Positions 24,157 through 34,800 of a DNA stretch of 64,000 nucleotides are shown one piece after another. The translations under genes were made by a program, and so were the position numbers. Each line of letters begins with the position of its first letter. Positions within the stretch are counted from its first letter, which is position 1. The notes below the pieces were generated by a model. It searched no databases. It was not told where the DNA came from and saw only the letters and a list, made by a program, of their open reading frames with translations. The stretch comes from Siderastrea radians (lineage: Eukaryota; Cnidaria; Anthozoa; Scleractinia; Rhizangiidae), in the NCBI GenBank assembly GCA_964017195.1, contig OZ024897.1, positions 35,313,536-35,377,535 of the forward strand, read 5' to 3'.

Positions 24157-26907
24157 CTTTATTTAAAAAAATACATCGCAGCCGTATGAGGCTGAATTGT
24201 GTGTTAATTTACAATGAAAAATATATTAAAATCTAAAAATCTATACTATAGTTAAGGTAAATACATTTAAAAATAAGATTTAACTAGAAAAGAGGTATCA
24301 TCTAAGCTACAATTTAAAAAAAACTTATGATCTATCAGCTTGATGACATGAAGCCATCAAAAAGTTATTTTTGAACCTATTAGTCTTACAATGGGGGAGA
24401 CTATACGTGCGCGGGCGCCTTAGGTTGAATCGTGTGGAAAATGCTGTCTTGGTGGACAAAAGTCATTTGCTCGATCGCATTGGCATCTGCAAATATTATT
24501 ATTCCACCTGAGAGACATGAAAATAGAACAAAGCTCGGCTAAGTTAATGTTTACAAGACTGAGAAAAGTCAAACTGTTCAAACGATTAAACAAATAACCA
24601 TGTTTGCTAGAAAATGCCACTTATAAACAAAGACTTCGGCAATCTAGCGATGTGTAGCTAAAACAGGTAGAAATAGTCATGAATTAAAAACGGATCTTTA
24701 AAGGATACTTTCCTTTGGGATGATCTGGATCTGGATCAGTGATCCAAGATCACTCGGATCATGGTGCATCAAAAGTACCGATGAATCCACTCTGAACAAG
24801 GATCCTTCGGTTCTTTTGATGCACCATGATCCGAGTGATCTTGGATCACTGATCCAGATCCGGATCATCTCAAAGGAACACACCCTTAGTTTTTTGTTTA
24901 TCACATTGATGCTAGACCTGAAACCATGTTGGGCGACAGCGCTTCTTTCACTTGTACCGTCATCACTTTTACATGCAGAGATGTAAAGAACGTTTCATTT
25001 TTTTCCCGCGCTTAGCGCCAGTTACATGTTTTTCCCAATTGGCTGCGGTTACACATTTCTCTCGCACTCGACATCGGTTACACCATTTCCCGCGCGTTGC
25101 ACTGGTCAGTACACGTGTTTTCCCACACTTGGTACGAGTTGCATGTTATCCCGCGCTTGGTATCGTGCTTAAATTTTTTTCTTTTTTCCTGTGCTTGTCA
25201 CCAGGACCCGGTTGTTCGAAAGCCGATTAGCGCTAACCTAAGTTTAAATGTCATTCAAGGTTTCTGTTGCTCTTGCTTAAAAAAAAGGATGTGGCTCTTT
25301 TTTCATTAAATCTAATTAATCTACCAAAATTAGTCTCAAACGAGTGAAATTTGCCATGATTAACTATTTTAGGTAAATTTGGTTAAAAGCGTTACCGCTG
25401 CTAATTTTTGCTTGACAATTTCAAAGCAACCAAAGTCAAATTGTTGAATGAAAATTATTTACTAGCTGAAATTCAAAGTCGTTATTAAAATTAACAGTGA
25501 ATCAAAAATTGATGCTTATCCTGGGTAGCTAATCCCACTTTGAACAATCGGGCCCAGTTGTGTGTCTTTGCCTTGTAGTTCCTTTTTTTTCTTTCTTTTT
25601 TCTTTGAACAACGAACATATTACTCATTCACCTGAACCCTGCTTTACAAGCCAGCTCTTTCGGGGGCTCATCTGGATACCTGCATTTACACGTACAAGTA
25701 TCATCGTCCCAGTCCTCCACGGAAGAATTGCAATCAGCCTTGGCCTTACACTCGTGAACACAACTGGTGTGGTTTTTAACTAGGATCGTGGCTACTTTCT
25801 TAAAGTTTGATTCCTTTGTATAAACTTCGATGTTTAACTCCTCGTAGCCCGAGCTTTTTGGTACGCAATGACGCAAAAAAGGAGAAACATGACCAGAGCC
25901 AGCACAGCGATGCAGCTTGACGAAAAACGGATAATATCTGTAATTTGGGTCTAGGGCAATTACCGTCTCGTGAGGTGTACCACATACAACATTTTGCAAA
26001 CCTGGAAAAATAGAAAAATACAATAAAACTGTACTGCTTATAATAACTCCCAAGGCTCTCACCATTAAAATTACGCATTTGCGGTTTGGATCATTATTCT
26101 CGGCGGTTTTTCGGTTTTGAGCGATTTTCCTTTCGGTTTTTCGGTTTTGATGGAAATTTTGGCCGGTTCCAATGCCGCCCCCCGTCAAAGAAAACCATTT
26201 TTCTTTGGATATTTATTTACAGTAATTTACTGTTCTTTACTACAACATTTTTCCCTTTTAATGTTTTAACCCGAGCAATTAAAATAGCGAGAGCCGAGTG
26301 CACAGTGTCGTCACCGTCGTCATCATCGTCATTGTTAGCGTCATAGCCATCACCATCACTATCGCCTTCATCATCATCATCATCGTCATCATCATCATCA
26401 TCATCATCATAGTCACTGATGTCTTTACTATCGTAATCAACAGAGGGTTTTGTGTTTATTTATTTATTTATCCAGGGACAATTAAGAGTGACTTTCAGTA
26501 ACAATAAAAGAAATCGATTTTTCAACTTCTGTCGCTTACTAAGAGTCGCTCTTAATTTTAATAGAGCCCTGATCATGACTATCGGATAAAACAGTGACAC
26601 AGACATTTCGAAACACACGTCATAAAAAACGTGCTGTTTACAACTACTGATGAAAATATCAAATCGTTCTTCAACCTCATCAATTGTACACTTGTAAGTC
26701 CTCAGAAATACAGTAAAAATTTCTTAGTTGATAGATTTGTTCAAATTTCATCATCTCATCTGGTTTTCTCTAGGTATACAATAACCGAGTTTGCACAGTA
26801 AACTTACGTTTGACTTCGTTATCGGCAGCACTCGCACCATGCAACAGCAGAGTCACGAAAATTAAGGTCAACACTTTCCCGGCTACATTGTAAAGTGAAG
26901 TTGTCAT
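21261..26907 (-). CDS. gene 3: PDGF/VEGF-like factor with a LINE-broken third exon
   Basis: Exons parallel gene 2: 26907-26808 (signal peptide MTTSLYNVAGKVLTLIFVTL, ending DNEVKR), 26001-25632 (cystine knot), 24507-24444 (WNNNICRCQCDRANDFC), 23918-23789 (WSNETCGCKCQDS), 23340-23167 (transmembrane MFITLLVGQAALIIILICAL, identical to gene 2) and 21427-21261 (tail STDTLAGTTK, YGDDVSC, then a longer C-terminus than gene 2). If exon 3 spliced as in gene 2 the product would be 334 residues. However, exon 3 is interrupted by a LINE and no GT follows position 24444. Reading through adds about eight residues (QHFPHDST) and stops. The likely product is a soluble cystine-knot protein without the membrane anchor, unless splicing skips exon 3. 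Confidence 0.75.
21925..23030 (+). mobile_element. LINE 3' fragment split by a later insertion
   Basis: The frame AVFKDNCGSYDELLSEAKLP, then MFKVKHGVCPTYISDLF, FGPTLWRRLPRDIRN and LNLFKK is the C-terminal region of a non-LTR reverse transcriptase ORF. It is interrupted at 22280 and resumes after 22733 as LFKKLVRQKDLSTLVSNECG and CLLCRS before a stop. An AT-rich 3' UTR follows to about 23030. It lies antisense in intron 5 of gene 3. Confidence 0.7.
22280..22733. mobile_element. Penelope-like inverted-repeat insertion inside a LINE
   Basis: Arms of about 120 bp (22284-22405 and 22484-22609) face each other around an AT-rich centre. The outer arm words are GCGTAAATACAATATTTCGG and its complement. 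The insert is flanked by an 11-bp direct repeat CTTTTTAAGAA (22269-22279 and 22734-22744), and joining the LINE frame across it restores continuity. Each arm holds CTGAAGA, a GGCTGG/CCAGCC stem and GAAA, a hammerhead-like order typical of Penelope-like terminal repeats. Assignment to Penelope is an inference from that motif and the long, variable-type target duplication. Confidence 0.6.
24091..24448 (-). mobile_element. 5'-truncated LINE inserted in gene 3 exon 3
   Basis: On the minus strand the sequence opens in a LINE C-terminal frame (AFSTRFNLRRPRTYSLPHCK, then TNRFKNNFLMASCHQADRS and stop). An AT-rich 3' UTR follows, then AAATAAAG and a perfect (TATC)n tail at 24091-24152. It begins directly at the end of the exon 3 coding sequence. 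Beyond its 3' tail the sequence AAAGGTGTGG looks like the displaced original splice donor. The element is in the same orientation as gene 3 and brings its own AATAAA signal. Confidence 0.75.
24444..24507 (-). pseudogene. gene 3 exon 3 with lost splice donor
   Basis: The acceptor CTCTCAG and the 21 expected codons (WNNNICRCQCDRANDFCPP) are present, aligned to the 64-nt exons of genes 1, 2 and 4. The base pair after the exon is CA instead of GT because LINE sequence starts here. In-frame reading ends at a TAA eight codons later. Confidence 0.7.
24711..24878. mobile_element. foldback MITE in gene 3 intron 2
   Basis: Arms of about 65 bp: TCCTTTGGGATGATCTGGAT ... GGTGCATCAAAAG (left) and CTTTTGATGCACC ... 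GGATCATCTCAAAGGA (right), around a 37-bp loop. No coding capacity. Confidence 0.8.
24990..25165. repeat. diverged minisatellite in gene 3 intron 2
   Basis: Five to six units containing TTTTCCCGCGCTTGG-like and GGTTACA(C/T) words, the complement of the 29-bp unit at 4430-4935. The position relative to exon 2 is the same as in gene 2. Confidence 0.6.
25202..25557. mobile_element. MITE with CAGGACCCGG termini
   Basis: The left end CAGGACCCGGTTGTTCGAAA pairs with the right end TTTGAACAATCGGGCCCAG, with further pairing inward (GATTAGC on each arm). The inside is AT-rich and non-coding. It lies about 75 bp from the donor of gene 3 exon 2. Confidence 0.65.
25632..26001 (-). CDS. gene 3 exon 2: PDGF/VEGF cystine-knot domain
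   Basis: A 370-nt exon between acceptor TATTTTTCCAG and donor GTGAATGAG. It encodes YRYYPFFVKLHRCAGSGHVS, RHCVPKSS, the sequon KNHTSC with HEC and the end DDTCTCKC followed by KELACKAGF. One codon longer than gene 2. It keeps all cysteines seen in gene 2, so the domain itself looks intact. Confidence 0.85.
26299..26412. repeat. CAT/CGT trinucleotide array in gene 3 intron 1
   Basis: Imperfect (TCA/TCG)n, the counterpart of 14935-15345 in gene 2 and in the same intron. Confidence 0.7.
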
Positions 26908-26965
26908 GGTATATATCTGAAAAAAAAAATGGATCAGTCAGTATAATCAATACTAACTTATCTTA

Positions 26966-27400
26966 GGCACTCCGCAGACTTGACATGTAGTTGTCGACAA
27001 CTATTTGTTATCGACAACTAAATGTCTGAAATGTTATCGACAACTAATTCTGTCCGATGCAAGCATTCCACACATTGGAGTGTTAGTTGTCGATAACTAA
27101 GTCAGGCTAAGTCAGAGCTTGGAAACTAACGTTAACTACGCACGCTCATAACGCAGTACGTGACCACGCAGTTACGATAGTTGTCGACAACTAAACCAGT
27201 CATTCTCACACACGGGAAAAACGGTCAAAAACGTAGTTGTTGACAACTAAGCAGTTCCCTTTTTCGAAAAGGGAAACTGGCTAGTTGTCGACAACTAAAA
27301 ATTTGGCGTGTAGTTCTCGACAACTAGTCTCACACACAACTTTTTTTGGTTGTCGATAAAACTAGTTGTCGATAACTAAATGTCTAGTCTGTGTAGGCCC
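26966..27400. mobile_element. PIF/Harbinger-like MITE packed with a 16-bp palindrome
   Basis: The termini GGCACTCCGCAGACTTGACA and (right end, complement) GGGCCTACACAGACTAGACA form inverted repeats of about 38 bp and are flanked by TTA at 26963-26965 and 27401-27403, the target duplication and GG-rich end usual for this superfamily. Inside are ten copies of TAGTTGTCGACAACTA or one- or two-base variants, near 26988, 27006, 27031, 27083, 27178, 27234, 27282, 27311, 27349 and 27363. A further palindrome CAGTTCCCTTTTTCGAAAAG occurs near 27252. There is no coding capacity. It starts 59 bp upstream of the gene 3 start codon. Confidence 0.8.
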
Positions 27401-27470
27401 TTAACCATTTACACAATTGGACAGAATTGAAGATTTGCCTAAAGAGTGACAGCCCTCTAAAGAAATGTAC

Positions 27471-27600
27471 CTTGGCACCTTTTCTTTTGCACGTGTTTTC
27501 AATGTCAGTTTCTCTGTTACGGCAGTCTTAGAGTTTTCAGTTTGTTCCAGAAGTTCAATGTTTGGCTCTCTTTCAAGTGTCAGGTCTAATTGTGAGTTTG
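27471..27600 (-). other. possible 5' UTR exon of gene 3
   Basis: A donor (GTGCCAAG then GTACATTTC) resembles that upstream of gene 2, and a strong acceptor TTTTTTTTTCAG lies just before the start codon at about 26917. If right, the Harbinger-like MITE sits in the 5' UTR intron. The 5' limit is arbitrary. Confidence 0.3.
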
Positions 27601-28560
27601 TCGCCTCCTAAATGCGTTTTATATTATTTCAAAACAAGTACTTCCGTTCCAAGGTGACGTTAATTTGGACCTTTTTTGGTGCGATTCTGCTTCACACTGC
27701 GAATAGTACGTTTGTGGTTTTACACACAAGACGCAAAAAGAGGAGAAATTGACTTCCGGTTCAACAACAGCATTCCTGTTGCTAAAACCTGGTTATCATA
27801 TGGCGGTTAAATCCCAGATATTGTCGTGGTCGTGTCGTCATTAGTTCCCAAGTTCCTTATTGTTAACTCCAAATCCGTGACACATATGAATCGTTATATC
27901 CAAACTTGGCGAAGGCGTAACACTGCGAGCAGGATTCCCCTTCGATCTTTCAAAAAATAGGAAAATCGAAGGGTACTATGCTCAGGGTAGGGTGCGAAGC
28001 CGTGTGACAAGTTACACTTCCTTTTTTCCTGATAATGAGAAACTATCAATTTTGGTGTAAACTCCTTTTGATGCATTTGTGTACAACGACTTATGACGGG
28101 TAACCAGGAGCAAAATGGCCCCTAAGGTAATCTAGGGCCACAGGAGGGGTGTGTGTGGGGGAGGGGGGGGCGGTATGATCTTTAATCTTTTACCTCTGTT
28201 ACTCCCTTATCTGTAGTTAGCGCAGTAGGGTGTGGTTTTCAGGGGGTTTTGTCTTCAACGGGATATCGATTTCATCACTTTTTGTCTTTAACTTAGTAAG
28301 ACCTAGTGGCTGGAACAGGATAAGCGTATACATTGATTTATAGAAACCGAAAGCTCACCACAAGCCGCATGTAATTAAAGGTCGTGTAACGGGGCGTTGG
28401 TGAAAACCATATTTATATCGAACGTTTTGGTCACTGATATGTTTTTATAAGTTGAACTTCTGTTCAGCTTTTAGCCAGTTATTAGTTCCCTCTGCACGTT
28501 CAGCCGGATTCGTCCTGTTGGTTCAGCAAAGTGAATGACGTGCATCGCGCTCACTAGCCT
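27601..28560. other. spacer upstream of gene 3
   Basis: No gene supported. Contains a G-rich run near 28145-28170. Confidence 0.3.
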
Positions 28561-28564
28561 GCGA

Positions 28565-28634
28565 GCAGACGTCTCCTATTTCCTTTGCTTCTTTCCTTTT
28601 CCGCGTGAAGCAAAGGAAATAGGAGACGTCTGCA
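28565..28634. repeat. 27-bp perfect inverted repeat hairpin
   Basis: GCAGACGTCTCCTATTTCCT with seven more bases is mirrored at 28608-28634 across a 16-bp loop. Probably a small MITE, as TAGCCTGCG-type words flank it. Confidence 0.7.
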
Positions 28635-28809
28635 CGTAGTCTACGCGCTCACGCGGATGCGTACTGTTCGCATATCTCATTATCATTCAGATTCACTTTT
28701 ACACCAGTGTTATGTGGTGTTCCTCTTAAGGTTGTTTGAGGCCTAAAAGATTCTGATTCATCACCAGTTAAAATGTTAAAACAGTACACTCCAGCTATAT
28801 CGAACACAA

Positions 28810-28913
28810 ATGAAATAGCACTCTTACGTCGAGCACTCAGAAAAAAAATTCTAAGTCCTCCTAATGGGAGACGAATTCTTTTCTGAGTATAAGACTTGAG
28901 AGCGCTATTTCAC
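28810..28913. mobile_element. small foldback MITE
   Basis: TGAAATAGCACTCTTA ... CTCAGAAAA pairs with TTTTCTGAG ... GAGAGCGCTATTTCA. Confidence 0.55.
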
Positions 28914-29519
28914 TGATTTCTTTTCATTTATCATATATCGAACACACAAGGGAACTCTCGAGATAACGGAAGTTCGACATGAACGATAGTTCTGATAGTC
29001 GCTCGACGGAGAGCTCTGAATACATCAGCCCACAATCAGGGTCGGCCAGGGTTTTTGGGTATACGGTATACAGGGGCTTTTTAAATCGGGTATACGGTAT
29101 ATTTCAGCTGAAATATGGGTATTCGGTATATCACGTTTTTTGAATTTCAGGTATAAAGTATATTTACCTTTCCTGAGCTTGTGATTACACATCCCAAAAC
29201 GCATGAATTTAGACCGGTTCATGTTATTTAAAAATAAAGTTCAGCTGAAAGTCTTAATCCGAGTCAAAAAGACAACGAAAGGAGACAATGGAGACGTGTA
29301 CATGAGGTTGTTGAACTCGTGGCTATGTCGACCGCTGAACTCATGTTTCGTGGACACGTACGGTGATTCTGAACCTGGCATGACATCAGTGACATCCGGT
29401 AAAAGCACATGGCATGCGGACCGATCGTGACATTGACCGCTCGAACGATTTTTCTGCCGGTTTCCTGTTTTTTGTACCGGCTTGGTGAACCAAAACCAAC
29501 CGAAAAGTAGTCAACTTAT

Positions 29520-30600
29520 GTGAAGATAAGTGAAGGAAGCTTTTCAGATTTTAAGACGCATTTTGTTCTGGACGGCTACGGAGGGTTTCAAGACAAAGCG
29601 CACGAGTCAGACGAGTATGGCATCGGTAAACTTGATTTTTCGATTGGTGTGAAGCATAAAAAGCCTGATCCGCCTGATTCCCCAAGTGGCAGACTTTTTA
29701 CTGTCAGCTCAGAAGACGAGTGGAGAATATACCAGGATTTTATGTTGGAAGATAACGCTAAAGAATACGACCTTGTCGGTGAATTTTCCAGGTTAGTAGT
29801 GTAATATCCTAATAACCAGAAACCCAGGTTAATTTTTAAACCAAAAGTTTTAACTGAATGTTTTAGCAGAGAATCCAGGCTGAGAAAAACAGGCGATGTA
29901 ATTTTACAGAAAAGCAAATAAGAGGAGAAGCTTTTTCAAGTTTTGTACAAAGCATAACCTACTTTAGAAATAATGTTCATTTAAGGAACTGTTTACACGG
30001 ACACGGTTTAATTCATTTGTTACAGCATTGCTTTCGATGCGGTAACACCTTTCGTTTACACGTCGGTGATCAAGACCACTGTTGAAACTGCTGTCAGCCA
30101 TTTTTTTAAACTCAACACTAATATTTTTAAAGCGACTGAAGCAAAGGTTTAGCGGCTGCTTGAGAGTGGTCCAAGGAACATATGTGTTGTATCCGCAGAG
30201 CTGTAGACCAAGATCCTTGCAAACAAGTTCCTTTTACATCGTGAAACTTCTTGAAGACCTGCCAGATGATGACCATATTGCCGATGTTCGAAGAAAGTGG
30301 TACAGCCAGGACCTTGCGGACCCCTTCTGTTTACAACCACCGGGAAAGAACACATAGTTTCCAAAGATGGCATAAGAGGAACTGTAAATGGTAAGTGGAT
30401 TGCAGATGACACTATCGAGATTGAAGAAAATGATTATTACATTTACTTGGCGTTGTTACACGCATCAGAACACAAAGTTCTCTAATTTGAAGAACCAGAA
30501 CTTACCGCTGATGATGATTTGATTGAAAGAGAGGACGAAACCGACATGCAACACAGCAGGACCAAAAGAAACAGGAGAATGGCAGCAACGGCAGGTGACT
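29520..30600 (+). pseudogene. broken unrecognised coding stretches inside the element
   Basis: Frames include FVLDGYGGFQDKAHESDEYG with FTVSSEDEWRIYQDFMLEDN near 29540-29800, FYIVKLLEDLPDDDHIADVR near 30230-30290, and EHIVSKDGIRGTVNGKWIAD with DDTIEIEENDYYIYLALLHA near 30350-30470, followed by an acidic stretch after an in-frame stop. They read like pieces of one or two proteins, possibly captured exons. I do not recognise the family. Confidence 0.35.
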
Positions 30601-30689
30601 TTCTGTTTTGTTAAGCGATTTAAGGCAAAATTGCACTTGAACCTATTTTTTTATTATTATTAGAGAACAATAAAACGTTTGTGCGTCTA

Positions 30690-30970
30690 AAACAAGGGAT
30701 GATGAAATTTCTAGGAACATTTTCTAACGGTTGATCCGAATAAACGAGATGGCGTGGTTTACAGGATTTCCTATGAGTGCGGCAAAGTCTACATCGCTGA
30801 CATGGGAAACAGGAAGATCTATGCATGAAAGAATTAAAGATACGACTCGCCCGTACCCAGACCGCCGCCGTTTTTGAGCACGCACGCGAGACCGGCCATT
30901 ATCCGCTTTGGGAGGAGCTAAAGTTTATTGATCAAGACTCTCACTGTGAACAACAACGACCTCTTTCTTG
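30690..30970 (+). pseudogene. GIY-YIG endonuclease remnant of a Penelope-like element
   Basis: The frames DGVVYRISYECGKVYIADMG, then (shifted) IRLARTQTAAVFEHARETGH and YPLWEELKFIDQD match in order the GIY-YIG-type C-terminal endonuclease of Penelope-like retroelements. The frame changes twice and stops interrupt it, so this is a dead copy. Confidence 0.6.
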
Positions 30971-31411
30971 GCATTTTCCAGTGGTTCAATGGTCTTCTCA
31001 AGAAATATCAGTGTACCCTTACTATGAGGATTAAAATTCATGAACCATAGCCAACCATCTTTCTATTCAATCTGACACGTGACCATTCCTTGTGACCGTG
31101 TGATCTGTTATCGTGAGAAAGTAATGACAGTCCGGCCCCAGTGTGGATTGACTGATTGCCAGTTCTCAATTAAATGGATCACGAATGATGCATGTCTCTT
31201 CCTTGTTGGTGGAGTGCTAAATAAGTGCTAAATAAGTGCTTGCTTTGTTACTACTAATTTTGGGTATACAGTATACAACGCTTCAATCTATTTTGGGTAT
31301 ATTGGGAGGAATTTTGGGTATTTTTGGGTATTTTGGCGATTTTTTTTCGGGTATACTGGTATACCACTACCCCCCCCCCCCCCCCCCCCTGGCCGACCCT
31401 GCACAATATAG

Positions 31412-31541
31412 ATGTTGTAGTTCAATTTTATCCTTGGTTCAATTTTTATTTTCCTTTGTTCTTTTTTATGTTAATATATGATAATGAATGAGAAACAAAA
31501 GAAAATAAACATTGAACCAAGGATAAAATTGAACCACAACA
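31412..31541. mobile_element. foldback MITE downstream of gene 4
   Basis: TGTTGTAGTTCAATTTTATC ... CCTTTGTTCTT pairs with the right arm AAACAAAAG ... GATAAAATTGAACCACAACA. Confidence 0.7.
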
Positions 31542-31850
31542 TAGACACCGATTAATACTGCCAACCAACTATTCTAAATATGGAGTGGTTAAATTAACAC
31601 TGTCCCGCTTTAAAAAATAACACGAGAAAATGAAATTCGGTACGAATCAGCTAAAAGTTCCTTTCAGAAAGCTTTTCAGTTTTGTTTTTGGCAACCAAAA
31701 AGGACGTTTCATCAAGACACTACGTTACTTTTGACTAAAGTAAATGCGGTTTGTATACCGTCCTTTTAAGGTTATTTAACTTTTGTTGTCAAATGAGCGT
31801 AAATTGTTGCTTCATAAAAAAATTCCCTAATCAGACCAGCTTGGCGCTTG

Positions 31851-34800
31851 TTAATGAACAGCGTCTGAGGCACATTGTCTCATACAATCTCTGTCGTCCA
31901 CTTGCAAAATAAAATCCTCTTCAAACCAATTCTTCTCCAGCTGATGCAATATAAATTTCTTACTTCCAGACAGACATTTTACCTCATTCGCTGCTAGTAT
32001 GTCGATAGTATATTTCAGAAACAATACGAAACCTAAGTTCGGCGCGCAAAGCATGCCTTTCGACAGAGAGTCTAAAACAAACATTCAAAAGAACAAAAAC
32101 AAATACAACAACAACAATTACACTTTTAAGATTCCTCCTAATTTATTTTAGATTTGATGTTTATTCTTAAACCGGAGTTTTTCAGTAGTTTATTTTCTAT
32201 TCTAGTATAAGATTCAGTTTCTTTAAAAGGTTTTAATACATTTTTTTTTGTTTTTACTACTTCAAACTTTATACAATGCCCATGAGAATCTTTGTGTGTG
32301 AAACATCGACCATAAGCAAAGCAGTGTTTCCTCTCTCTGCCCCCTTATTGCCCTTAAAACCAAAAGCAAATATATGTGCTTCTGCTTAAAACTTAACCAG
32401 AGTTATTAAAAATACAAACCGAATTATCAGCGACCTGGTGTGCAAAAATATCCAGTCGCTTCCTTTTCAGTTAAATAAATATTACGGTAGAATATGCCAT
32501 GATGTTTTATGTCAGATACTAACAAAGAGACTGAATAGTGTTAAAAACGAACTTCAGCAAGCAATGTTGGCGGGAGCGCTTGAAATGGGTTTCTCCAGGT
32601 TATGGACTCCTGGTTTCTCACAATTCAGAAGCTTTCAAATCCATTCCATATTGACCTTATTGTAGCCGTAATCATGTCTCCCTGGTAGCACTTCACGGGA
32701 AGCCCTCCCCTCAACTAAGAAAGCAACCACAGACCGCTCATTGATTTTCAGTAGCCTGCGTGGCAGACAGTCTACAGCACCGGTATATCTAGGTTTTGAG
32801 TGACACGTCTGGCTGCAACGCAGGCTAATTTTCAGTCGCGCGAGGTCTGGAACGGATGTCGACAATTTTCATGGAAGGTCTAGGGCCGACTAAACTTCGG
32901 AAAGTGTTCGGAATTTTATTATTCCCGACAAACGATCGCACTCTCCGAAGAATTTCCAAATTTCATCAGTGAGTCAGTCGTCTCTGACATCGCTGTTTCT
33001 CTGCCAATGTTTCAGATATCGTTCGTGTGAGAGCTCCCTGTACACTTCTTCATCTTTGTATCAGACAGCACTTTCGGTTCTTCTCATACATGTTATAGTG
33101 GGGCTACCGTGTTCACCTCTTGGCGTTGTTCCATTAGGAGCACCCTTATTTTCATTTTCGCTGCCTGTGTTTTCATTGGAGGTAGCTGCAAAAAAGAGAC
33201 TCGAGGTTAACGAAATCGATCTGAATATTCAAGACTTTCATATGCCTTCGCGTGCATTTTGATTTAAAGCTAACTCGCTGTAAGCACGGGGTGAAACCTG
33301 CTGTACCTTTGTAGCTCCGCCCGCCTCGATTAGCTTCTGCTATTTGCGGGCGGAACTGAACCCTCAAATAATTTTTGTATTTAATAATTTATGTATTTTT
33401 GGGAATTTGGGAATTTGGGAATAAACAAACGTTATATATCTCTCGTATCAATTACGAAACAAATTCCATAAATGATGATTATTATTTTTTAAAAGTACTA
33501 AAGGATGGCTTAATAAATTATCTTTGTTGACCTCAACTGGGACACGTGGTTTCCTGGTAGTAACAAGAACTAAGAAAGACGGAGCATTCAGTTCATCCAA
33601 GAGAGGATGAACTTGGTTTATCACGAGGGTGGGACAAAGTCAAAAACTGAGACTCCGACGGGAATCGAACCCACGACCTCCCGTACACCGGTCGGACGCT
33701 CTAATCACTGGGTTACTGAGAGACTCGTGGCGAGCGAGGTCACATTTGCCAGGTTCGTTTTGACACGCGTCCTGCATACTGCTAGGATGAGCAATGTCGA
33801 AAGCACCTTGTGCGAGAGCTGTTTTACACTATTATTTTAATGACAGACTGAGGAAGAGAATTCGCTGTCGTTAGTTGTTAAGGGGTTCAAACTGCTAATT
33901 GCCTAGGACGTCCCTTTGATATGAATTGAGAGTCTACTAGCAGTGAACCAGCAACAGAGAGGGAGTCCTTTGTAAAATTAAAAACTGCTGCAAATTGATA
34001 AAGAAAGAAATATAGCAAATTTTAAGCTCGGAAAGAACAAGAAAGGTAGGTGGAATATTCAGTTTGTCCCACGCTTGTGACAGACCGAGTATTTCACTTT
34101 AAAAAAGCTCTACATATTGCTGGAATTTATCCTTCACTTTCCGACTTCAGCCTGAACAAAAGAGTGCATCAGACTGCGCACTGGCCTTACTATGTACCTG
34201 ACAGCAGCAGATAAACGAAAAACACAAACAAACAAACAAACAAACAAACATAAAACAATTCAAGGGCATGCGTTTCATTCAAAATTTCACACAAAAAAAC
34301 TGTACCTTTACAAGCGCGATAGCACTTGCCCATAATCCAATGAATTACTCCTTTCTCGTATCTCCAAAACAGATACAAATCAAACAGAAACACAAGAACG
34401 ATCAATTCTGCCACCATGACCGCTAATAACCGCTTCCAGTTCATCTCTTCACCTGTGGACATATCAAGACGGTGAGATGTGAGTAAATCGTTTTTAAAAA
34501 TACCTCTTCTGTATATGATCATCACACTTTTTTACAATTCCAAAGAAAACATTGTTTCGGCAACACTCTTTTAAAGTTGTGAAATGTGACTAACAAAATT
34601 GCAGGAGAAGCAAATGTTTTTGCTTAATAAAAAAAAAACGTTTTATAATGTCGGAAGCAGTCTAAACTGAATTCTTTGTCGTACGATAAGATTCTTCTAG
34701 TTCGGCTTAAGAGTACGAGTTTTTAATCCTGATGCAATTGATTGAGAGAGGCGAGGGCGGAGTGGTCCTTGAGATTATCAATTTTTTCACACACACTTGT

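Larger units (their letters stand above)
29037..31401. mobile_element. 2.4-kb DNA element with CAGGGTCGGCCAGGG ends
   Basis: The ends CAGGGTCGGCCAGGG and CCCTGGCCGACCCTG are exact inverted repeats, flanked by the direct repeat CACAAT. Both subterminal regions are filled with GGGTAT(A/T)(C/T)GGTATA words. The end sequence resembles hAT-type termini, but the 6-bp duplication does not fit the usual 8 bp, so the superfamily is left open. Inside, frames near 29520-29804, 30220-30600 and 30700-31034 look protein-like but broken; the last is a Penelope-type remnant. No transposase was recognised, so the copy is non-autonomous or decayed. Confidence 0.65.

Noticed and set aside
29588..29917. 109-residue minus-strand ORF
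   Set aside because: Antisense shadow of the better plus-strand frame at 29520-29804.
33640..33722. Functional tRNA gene on the minus strand
   Set aside because: A- and B-box-like sequences exist, but the acceptor stem and cloverleaf ends are not convincing and a SINE body follows.
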